Notes under the pieces: generated by a model
Databases searched by the model: none
What the model was told of the DNA's origin: nothing
Seen by the model: the letters and a program-made list of their open reading frames with translations, nothing else
Source of the DNA: Deltaproteobacteria bacterium
GTDB taxonomy: Bacteria; Desulfobacterota; Binatia; UBA12015
DNA length: 6,552 bases
Direction: 5' to 3'
NCBI GenBank assembly: GCA_003447545.1
Contig: DLYX01000039.1
Location: 1 to 6,552 of the forward strand
Translations under genes and position numbers: made by a program
In this document: piece after piece, positions 1-5,216 of the stretch
Numbering within the stretch: the first letter of the stretch is position 1
Layout of the letters: every line of letters starts with the position of its first letter

Positions 1-684
1 CTCCTCGGTCTTGGAATGGTTGTTTGCGCGGCCCTTCCCGGTGGCGCTGGTTCCAATCTTCTGGTGCATTTCGGCCGCGCGCATACCCTGTTGTCGATCA
101 CGCTTACAGCGACAGCGACGTTTGCCGCACTATTTACACTCCCCTTGTGGATTCGGGGAACGCAAGGCTTGCTGGGTGCCGAGGCGGAAACCGTGATTGT
201 TCCGGTTCTCGATACCGCTCTGCAGTTGGGCATTTTGACGGTATTGCCCGTGGCCTTGGGGATGCTTGTGCGCGAGGGGTATCCTCAGGCGGCTCGCTAC
301 GAACGGAGGGTTACAGGCCTCAGTGGACTGGCCTTGTTGGCCGTGATGATCTGGGACACCGCGGATCAGCCAGAAGCGCCATTGGCTCTGCTCGAGCAGG
401 CATTCCTGCCGGTCTTGTGCCTGGTCCTGCTGGGCGTCCTGGTTGGCGTTGTTGTGCCTCTGATCTTCGGCCAGACGCTTGAGGATGCAGTGACGATCGC
501 CATCGAGCTCTGCGTCAAGAACGTGCTTCTCGGGATGGTTGTTCTGGCGTCTGCCTTCCCCCAAATCGATCCCAACGTCCCGTTGTTTGTCTATTCTGGA
601 GTCATGATGCCGGCCGCCCTGTTGCTGTTGGTGGGTTTCCGGGCACGCCTCCGGTGGCTCGGGGCCTCTGCCGGAACCTCTTGA
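1..684 (+). CDS. BASS (bile acid:sodium symporter) family transporter, 5'-truncated by window edge
   Basis: Inner-membrane transporter of the bile acid:sodium symporter fold, which imports organic anions; the substrate cannot be told. The frame is open from base 1, so the start lies upstream and about 227 C-terminal residues are visible of a family length near 300-330. The motif ALPGGAGSN (codons at about 31-57) matches the unwound TM4 crossover of ASBT-type proteins (PGGtaSN), and is followed by a Ser/Thr-rich helix with LLSITLTATAT. The second crossover is AIELCVKN, with the conserved Glu at 505-507 and Asn at 520-522. About six further hydrophobic helices follow, ending in a short Arg-rich cytoplasmic tail. 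One oddity is that the Gln normally four residues after the Glu is Lys (517-519). The gene converges on the Kazal lipoprotein gene. Family assignment is fairly sure from motifs recalled by eye; ion coupling is uncertain. Confidence 0.8.
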   Translation, partial: LLGLGMVVCAALPGGAGSNLLVHFGRAHTLLSITLTATATFAALFTLPLWIRGTQGLLGAEAETVIVPVLDTALQLGILTVLPVALGMLVREGYPQAARYERRVTGLSGLALLAVMIWDTADQPEAPLALLEQAFLPVLCLVLLGVLVGVVVPLIFGQTLEDAVTIAIELCVKNVLLGMVVLASAFPQIDPNVPLFVYSGVMMPAALLLLVGFRARLRWLGASAGTS

Positions 685-690
685 CGGCTG

Positions 691-710
691 GGGGCGAGAT
701 GACTCGCCCC
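691..710. terminator. Perfect GC hairpin between convergent genes, probable bidirectional terminator
   Basis: The arms GGGGCGAG (691-698) and CTCGCCCC (703-710) pair perfectly over 8 bp around the loop ATGA. The hairpin starts 6 bases after the transporter stop codon and lies between two converging genes, the usual place for a shared terminator. There is no T-run on either side, so it is not a canonical intrinsic terminator. It could work with Rho or as a 3'-end stabiliser. Confidence 0.5.
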
Positions 711-721
711 GGATATCGCAG

Positions 722-769
722 ACCTGTTCAGCCGCGCAGCCGGCAGGTTCCTCCAAGCCCGGTTCCGGG
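722..769. other. Two weaker hairpins in the convergent intergenic region
   Basis: ACCT (722-725) pairs with AGGT (745-748) and, inside it, GCCG (731-734) with CGGC (741-744), leaving a one-sided bulge. Further on, CCCG (758-761) pairs with CGGG (766-769) around a four-base loop. Both lie downstream of the Kazal lipoprotein stop codon at 787-789, so they would form in its 3' untranslated RNA. They may help end minus-strand transcription. The stems are short and chance pairing in GC-rich DNA is possible. Confidence 0.25.
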
Positions 770-786
770 TATCCACCCTATGTTTT

Positions 787-1452
787 CTAACAGGGGCCTG
801 AAGCTGCGACACTGACGCCCGCGATGGCCGCGTCGCAACTGTTGCTGTATGTGGCCTCATCACAGCCGCAAACCGGGGTGTAGTCGCTCGTGCAACCTTC
901 GGCCTTTGTCGTGCAGATTCCGTCGACACTCCCACAGGTTCCCTCAGGTCGCTTGCAGTAGAGATTGTCTTGCCACCAGCAGTCTTCCTCGACGCTGCAG
1001 GGGACATCGTAGGCCTCCTCGCAGGTTGTGGCACAGCCATTGCCATTGGCATCGACAGGGCGGCTACCGGGCAGGCAATCGACAACCGGGCAGGGCTGGT
1101 CGCAGGCGCCCGGGAAATCCAATGCGGCACCTGCCTGCAGACGCAGGCAGTCGTTGCCATAGGTCTGGCCGTTACAGGCACAAACCGGCTGGTAGATCTC
1201 GGGACATAATTCGGGTTTGGCGACGCAGACTCCCTGCAGGTCAGCGATTCTGCAGCTGTCTGCCGGCCGCTCACAGACCTGGTCGGCATCGCAAGCGGTG
1301 CTCATTTCGGGTAGCGGCAACCCTCCGCAAACTTGCTCGCAGCTGCCTGTCTCAGGGTCGCACGAGTCCTTGGGCATGCTGGAACCTCCGCAGGCGGAAA
1401 CGAGCAGGAATGCCATAAAACAACCAATGATCCGAAAGCGATCGAAGCGCAT
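787..1452 (-). CDS. Secreted lipoprotein with two Kazal-type protease inhibitor domains
   Basis: Predicted 221-residue lipoprotein. The ATG at 1452 is chosen because GGAGAG sits 6 bases before it; an in-frame ATG 21 bases upstream lacks such a site. Residues 1-20 form a signal peptide (two Arg, then a hydrophobic core) ending in the lipobox VSAC, with Cys21 the lipidation site. There is no Asp at +2, so outer-membrane sorting is plausible in a Gram-negative. Two Kazal domains span Cys76-Cys117 and Cys180-Cys221, both with spacing C-x6-C-x7-C-x-C-x8-C-x14-C and the core YxPVCxC...TYxNxC. Predicted P1 residues are Glu85 and Ser189. Between them are a DANGNGC loop (134-140) and a DCWW...LYC module. 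The protein ends exactly on the last Kazal cysteine. Residues 42-221 align with the C-terminal 180 residues of the upstream neighbour at about 55% identity by hand. Inhibition of serine proteases is inferred from the family; the target is unknown. Confidence 0.85.
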   Translation of the reverse strand: MRFDRFRIIGCFMAFLLVSACGGSSMPKDSCDPETGSCEQVCGGLPLPEMSTACDADQVCERPADSCRIADLQGVCVAKPELCPEIYQPVCACNGQTYGNDCLRLQAGAALDFPGACDQPCPVVDCLPGSRPVDANGNGCATTCEEAYDVPCSVEEDCWWQDNLYCKRPEGTCGSVDGICTTKAEGCTSDYTPVCGCDEATYSNSCDAAIAGVSVAASGPC

Positions 1453-1509
1453 TTTCAACTCTCCCTGTCTCATTGCCGATGTTGTCGTGCTCGAATTGAA
1501 CGCTCGGAC

Positions 1510-2904
1510 CTAACGGGTGCTATCACAAGCGCCGGTCGTATCGATGTTGATCCCGGCCGCGGCCGCGCTGCAGCCATTGCCGTAAGTCATGCCATCGCAA
1601 CCACAGACGGGATCGTATTCCATGGTGCAGGCCCCGGCGGCCGCGGTGCAGACCCCCGGACCTGATTCGCCGCAGGTGCCAGGGGCGGTGGCGCAATATA
1701 AGGTGCTTCGCCACCAGCAATCCGAGTTCGTTGTGCACGGGATATCGTAGGCCACCTCGCAGGCGTCCTCGCACCCGTCACCGTTGGTGTCGAGGGGTCG
1801 ACTATCCGGCGGACAATCCACCGTGGCGCATGGCTCGTCGCAGGCGCGGGCAAATTGCAGAGGGACCCCTGCTTGCAGGCGAACACAGTCATTGGCGTAG
1901 GTCTGGTTATCGCAACCACAGACCGGTTGGTAGATTTCGGCGCATGCGTCGGGCTGTTGTACGCAGACCCCCGGGAGGTCGGCGATGTCGCAAGTGTTCG
2001 GCGGCAGATCGCAGATCTGGTTGTTTTCGCAACCCGACGGGACACCGGGGAGCGGAAGGCTTCCGCAAGTCCTCTCGCAAGCTCCTTCCGAAGCGACGTT
2101 GACGCCAGCTGCGGCGGCAACGCAGGCATTGCTGTATGTGGTGCCATCGCAACCGCAGACGGGTTCGTATTCCAGAGTGCAATTTTGCGGCGGTATCCGG
2201 CACACACCTGGCGCATCTTCCGCTGCGGAACCGCAACTGGCTGACGGCTTCGCGCAGTACATGCGGTTGTCCGATGAGCAGTCCCGATCGGCATCGCAAG
2301 CCACATCCACGGTGACTTCGCACTCGTCATGGCAGCCATCCCCGTCGGTATCGACAGGACCATACCCGGGTTGGCATTGGAGCGCCGGGCAGGGAAGGCA
2401 AGAATTTTCGCAACCATCCCCATTGGTATCGACGGGGATTGTTTGCGGGGTGCAGAGAATTGCGACCTCGCACCGGTGAGAGGTCTCGAAGCGAACACGG
2501 CTCCTCGGGGTTTGTGTGACCAGCGTGCCGCGAGCCTTTTGGCAGTCGGCGTCCGTGCGCATGCGTAACTTGGTCTTTCCGATGTCCTGATTGCATTGTC
2601 GCCAGGATGCTTTGAGCACCATGCCGCGCCGAGTGCGCTTGATGCGGGTCCGATCCGGTTCTCCGCAGGGTTCCATCGAGACGGTCCCGCCTGCGACCAC
2701 AATCACCGTGTCGGCGAGCGGTGAAGCTGCGCCGGAAGCTTCTCCAACCATGTAGCGCCCGCCGGTACACTCGTTTCCCGCATCCGCCAAGCCCCGCGCC
2801 ACTGGAAGGAGCAGTGCGACAACGAGTAGCAGGAAAACGAGTCGTGCAGCACGGATCCATGTTTCTGCGATCAGGCTTGCGGTGGGAGTGTCCTGAAACC
2901 TCAT
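1510..2904 (-). CDS. Secreted three-Kazal-domain protein with uncharacterised N-terminal domain
   Basis: Predicted exported protein of 464 residues. The ATG at 2904 has no good Shine-Dalgarno, but no alternative Met precedes the signal sequence. Hydrophobic residues 21-37 end near ARGLADA, suggesting signal peptidase I cleavage around residues 40-42; there is no lipobox, so the mature protein should be soluble. Residues 43-150 form a Cys-containing, probably beta-rich domain I cannot name ([14 protein letters not shown] is its clearest block). DTNGDGC/DTDGDGC loops lie at 159-165, 185-191 and 372-378; they resemble calcium-binding thrombospondin-type-3 or EF-hand-like loops. Kazal domains span Cys235-276, Cys314-355 and Cys419-460, all with the same six-Cys spacing. 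Predicted P1 residues are Leu244, Glu323 and Met428. Each Kazal domain is preceded by a C...C....CG/CD...GVC module. The gene is 57 bases upstream of its shorter paralogue and 73 bases downstream of the P450 gene. Family membership is firm; protease targets are unknown. Confidence 0.85.
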   Translation of the reverse strand: MRFQDTPTASLIAETWIRAARLVFLLLVVALLLPVARGLADAGNECTGGRYMVGEASGAASPLADTVIVVAGGTVSMEPCGEPDRTRIKRTRRGMVLKASWRQCNQDIGKTKLRMRTDADCQKARGTLVTQTPRSRVRFETSHRCEVAILCTPQTIPVDTNGDGCENSCLPCPALQCQPGYGPVDTDGDGCHDECEVTVDVACDADRDCSSDNRMYCAKPSASCGSAAEDAPGVCRIPPQNCTLEYEPVCGCDGTTYSNACVAAAAGVNVASEGACERTCGSLPLPGVPSGCENNQICDLPPNTCDIADLPGVCVQQPDACAEIYQPVCGCDNQTYANDCVRLQAGVPLQFARACDEPCATVDCPPDSRPLDTNGDGCEDACEVAYDIPCTTNSDCWWRSTLYCATAPGTCGESGPGVCTAAAGACTMEYDPVCGCDGMTYGNGCSAAAAGINIDTTGACDSTR

Positions 2905-2977
2905 TCAGAGACGATGCCTCGGTGCCGGGAGGGAGTCAACTTTGTAAGTGTGCGGCAACTTGACGCGGCAAGCTCCC
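2905..2977. other. Intergenic spacer with GCGGCAA direct repeat and nested inverted repeats
   Basis: This 73-base gap separates the P450 stop from the large Kazal gene on the minus strand. GCGGCAA occurs twice in the same orientation (2952-2958 and 2965-2971). GTCAA (2935-2939) is mirrored by TTGAC (2960-2964), and the flanking AGGGAG (2930-2935) by CTCCCT (2973-2978). The arms are unevenly spaced, so any RNA hairpin would be bulged. No T-run and no convincing promoter is seen. It may be a processing or regulatory site, or chance. Confidence 0.2.
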
Positions 2978-4243
2978 TCAGAACAGCCGAATCGGCAGCG
3001 CTTTATAACGATGCCAGCCGGGCAGTTTGTCGAATTGCAGCGATTCCGGAGATACCGCCAGCCGTAGATCGGGAAAACGCTCAAAGAGGCGCGTCAGGGC
3101 CACTTTTGTTTCCATTCGTGCGAGTTGCGCACCGAGGCAAAAGTGCACGCCATGGCCGAATCCGAAATGGTGGTTGGGCTCGCGTGCGATATCGAAGGTT
3201 TCGGGATTGTCGAAAGCTGTCGGGTCATGGTTTGCGGCACCATAGAGCGGCATGACGGGCTCTCCCCGACGAATCAGCTCCCCGTTCCAGTCAATATCCT
3301 CGATGGCGTAGGAAAGTTTGGCCCCATGGAGAGGTCCATTGAATCGCTGCACCTCCTCGACGGCTGATCCGATCAGGCCTGGTTCCTCGCGGAGACGTTC
3401 GAGTTGGTCGGGGTGTTGCAGCATGGTCAGGACGGCGTTGGTGATCAGGTGGGAGGTTGTTTCGTAGCCGGCGATAATGAGAAGGAAGCACATACTCAAA
3501 AGCTCATCTTCGGAAAGAGTATCGCCTTCTTCTTCAGCATGGATGAGTGCTGTGAGGATATCGTCCTCAGGATGATGGCGCTTCCTGTCGACCATCGCGC
3601 GCATGAATTTCAAGCTGCGCGGCAAGTCCCACAAGAAGGTGCGAATGACCTGAAATCCGGTGAGTCCGTCCGAGAGGTGGCCCAGAACCTTTCGGAACTG
3701 GGGCATCTCCTGCTCGGGCACGCCCATCAATCGCTGAATCATGGTGACGGGGATCGGAAGAGCGTAGTCGCGAAGCAGTTCGATCGTCTGCTGCCCATGG
3801 AGTCGGTCGAGAAGCTGGTCGGCCAGTTCTTCGATTTGATCGCCCAGTCGCTTGACCGCCGCGGGCTTGAAGGCCTGATTGACCAGGCCGCGCAGTCGTC
3901 GATGTTCGGGGTCGTCCTCGACGATCATGCTGTAGGCGACCGCTTGAACGGATTTGGGCAAGGGAATGGGAAAGCGCGATCCGCCCACGGCCCGAGTTCG
4001 ATTCCTTCGAAAGCGTTCGTCCTTGGCCAGTTGGGCACAATCCTCGTAACGGCTGAGGAGTTTGAGTCGAAAGAGGCTGATTTTTCCCGGGCAGACCGGC
4101 GCCTCTTCCCGCATCCAGGCGTAATGTTCGTATTTGTTGTTGATGAACGAGTCGCTGCCCAGATTGAGTGGCAGGCTCGGAGTAAATTTACCCTGATAAG
4201 GCCCTTTGATTGACGCTCTCGCACCCATGCCCGCAGTAGGCAT
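2978..4243 (-). CDS. Cytochrome P450 monooxygenase, soluble bacterial type
   Basis: Heme-thiolate monooxygenase that inserts one oxygen atom into an organic substrate using electrons from ferredoxin/ferredoxin reductase. Numbered from ATG 4243 (421 residues, normal for bacterial CYPs): a C-helix region with DDPEHRRLR (110-118), I-helix AGYETT (258-263) carrying the oxygen-activating acid-Thr pair, the K-helix ExxR as EVQR (297-300), and heme-binding FGHGVHFCLGAQLAR (362-376) with the axial ligand Cys369. There is no N-terminal membrane anchor, so it is cytosolic. The start is uncertain: GTG 4252 and ATG 4228 are in frame, and none has a clear Shine-Dalgarno. It lies 46 bases downstream of the SDR gene on the same strand, suggesting one operon. 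No ferredoxin or reductase gene is in the window, so redox partners must come from elsewhere. The subfamily and substrate cannot be called; a lipid, terpenoid or steroid is only a guess. Confidence 0.93.
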   Translation of the reverse strand: MPTAGMGARASIKGPYQGKFTPSLPLNLGSDSFINNKYEHYAWMREEAPVCPGKISLFRLKLLSRYEDCAQLAKDERFRRNRTRAVGGSRFPIPLPKSVQAVAYSMIVEDDPEHRRLRGLVNQAFKPAAVKRLGDQIEELADQLLDRLHGQQTIELLRDYALPIPVTMIQRLMGVPEQEMPQFRKVLGHLSDGLTGFQVIRTFLWDLPRSLKFMRAMVDRKRHHPEDDILTALIHAEEEGDTLSEDELLSMCFLLIIAGYETTSHLITNAVLTMLQHPDQLERLREEPGLIGSAVEEVQRFNGPLHGAKLSYAIEDIDWNGELIRRGEPVMPLYGAANHDPTAFDNPETFDIAREPNHHFGFGHGVHFCLGAQLARMETKVALTRLFERFPDLRLAVSPESLQFDKLPGWHRYKALPIRLF

Positions 4244-4289
4244 CAGCGGCACCGGAAGGGCAAGCTGCCAACCGAAGTAACCGAGTGTG

Positions 4290-5012
4290 TCAGCCGCGCC
4301 CGATATAGGGCTGGGTCACCGGTAAAATGACCGAGCTGAGCATATTGACGCCGTCTTCCATGCTGACGATTGCCAGGGCGGCATGGGCCACATCGGCGAG
4401 GGGAACCATGCCTTCCAGCTCGGCCATCTCCCGCATGCCTTTCCAGATGTCCGTGTCGACATTTCCCGGATGGAGGACGCTGACGGCGATGCCGTGCTCG
4501 CGGCCATCGAGGGCCATCGAACGCGTCAGTCCGTCCAGCCCGAATTTACTCGAGGTGTAGGCGGCGGAGTGGGGCCGGGACATCTGTCCGCTGATGCTGC
4601 CAATGTTCAGGATTCGGCCGCTTTTGCGAGGTATCATCCGCTTCAGCGCGTGTTTGGACCCTAAAAAAGCTCCCGTGAGATTGACCGAAATCACTTGCTG
4701 CCAGCGCTCGAGTTCCAGTTCGTGGGTCAGTGCCGGCGAGGCAAGTCCTGCGTTGTTGACCATGATATCGACAGGGCCTTGCTCTTCATCGACCCGAGCG
4801 AATAGGGCCTCGACTTGTGTCTCATCGGAGACATCACAGCGAACGGCTGAAGCCGCACTGCCGATCTCGTGCGCGGCAGCTTCGAGACGGTCGAGGTCGC
4901 GTGCCGCCAGAACAACGCGGGCTCCCGCATCGGCAAACTCTTTCGCGATCGCCTTGCCGATTCCAGTACCGCCACCGGTGATGATGGCTATCTTTCCGTC
5001 GAGTTTTCCCAT
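4290..5012 (-). CDS. Short-chain dehydrogenase/reductase (SDR), classical type
   Basis: NAD(P)-dependent cytosolic oxidoreductase interconverting an alcohol and a ketone. Start at ATG 5012 (240 residues), supported by AAGAAAGG ending 7 bases upstream; a GTG at 5060 would add a 16-residue charged extension with no family counterpart. Visible motifs: TGGGTGIG (12-19) for the cofactor, D60 of the CDVSD block, NNAG (86-89), and a catalytic tetrad Asn111, Ser139, Tyr152, Lys156 (YTSSK), with the PG motif at 182-183 after the active site. The Arg in AARD (about 38) at the end of the second beta strand favours NADP(H), by family rule. Length is typical of FabG-like classical SDRs. It is the first gene of the minus-strand run and diverges from the transporter at 5217. 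The P450 downstream makes a hydroxylation/oxidation pair plausible. The exact substrate is unknown. Confidence 0.92.
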   Translation of the reverse strand: MGKLDGKIAIITGGGTGIGKAIAKEFADAGARVVLAARDLDRLEAAAHEIGSAASAVRCDVSDETQVEALFARVDEEQGPVDIMVNNAGLASPALTHELELERWQQVISVNLTGAFLGSKHALKRMIPRKSGRILNIGSISGQMSRPHSAAYTSSKFGLDGLTRSMALDGREHGIAVSVLHPGNVDTDIWKGMREMAELEGMVPLADVAHAALAIVSMEDGVNMLSSVILPVTQPYIGRG

Positions 5013-5216
5013 GGTCTGACCTTTCTTCGCTTTTGGCAGTGGCCCCGCCCGGGCCGTCACGGAATGCTTTCCGGGGAAGGTTTAGGGGATTGGACGTCGG
5101 AACGCTATCTGTGTGCTCGGCTTTTTGGTCGTGGCCTCGCGGGTGCCCGCAGGGACGACCTCCGAGGGGTTTGAATCTGATCGGAAAGTCGGGAATCGAA
5201 GGTGGCAGGACTTTTC
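5013..5216. promoter_or_regulatory. Divergent control region between SDR and OPA transporter genes
   Basis: These 204 bases separate two divergently transcribed genes, so they should hold promoters for both. I could not find a convincing -35/-10 pair on either strand, which is common in high-GC genomes. Each end has a recognisable ribosome binding site: AAAGG before the SDR ATG and GGCAGGA (5204-5210), 6 bases before the transporter ATG. The main structure inside is the imperfect hairpin at 5127-5160. Shared regulation of the two genes is possible but not shown. Confidence 0.5.
5127..5160 (+). other. Long imperfect hairpin/dyad upstream of the transporter gene
   Basis: The outer arms GGTCGT (5127-5132) and ACGACC (5155-5160) pair perfectly, then CCT (5135-5137) with AGG (5151-5153), then GCGG (5139-5142) with CCGC (5147-5150) around the loop GTGC. 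That makes about 13 pairs in 34 bases with one small internal loop and one bulge. TTTTT (5122-5126) lies before it on the plus strand rather than after it, so it does not fit an intrinsic terminator in either direction. It could be an operator dyad or a leader RNA structure of the gene starting 57 bases downstream. Confidence 0.4.

Noticed and set aside
159..400. A frameshift or pseudogene in the BASS transporter because its start is missing
   Set aside because: The frame is uninterrupted from base 1 to the stop at 684; the missing part is simply outside the window.
130..756. A 208-codon minus-strand open frame opposite the BASS transporter
   Set aside because: Its translation is Gln/Arg/His-rich without motifs, as expected for the complement of a membrane-protein gene.
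1587..2702. A 371-codon minus-strand open frame inside the three-Kazal gene
   Set aside because: It is an out-of-frame shadow, rich in Arg/Ser/Pro with no signal sequence or domain; the overlapping frame encodes clear Kazal domains.
787..2904. The periodic sequence similarity across the Kazal genes as a DNA repeat array or CRISPR
   Set aside because: The similarity is at protein level within two coding frames (cysteine and GDG patterns), and there are no identical spaced DNA repeats.
2904..2943. TTGACT with a weak CATCGT 17 bases downstream on the minus strand, as a promoter for the large Kazal gene
   Set aside because: The -10 matches only 3 of 6 consensus bases and would leave a leader of about 5 bases with no ribosome binding site.
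3404..4213. A 269-codon plus-strand open frame antisense to the P450 gene
   Set aside because: It is a mirror of the P450 coding strand in high-GC DNA. The P450 frame has all the heme and I-helix motifs, while this frame shows none of any family.
4290..5060. SDR start at GTG 5060
   Set aside because: It adds 16 residues before the family's usual N-terminus and lacks a ribosome binding site, while ATG 5012 has a well-spaced AAAGG.
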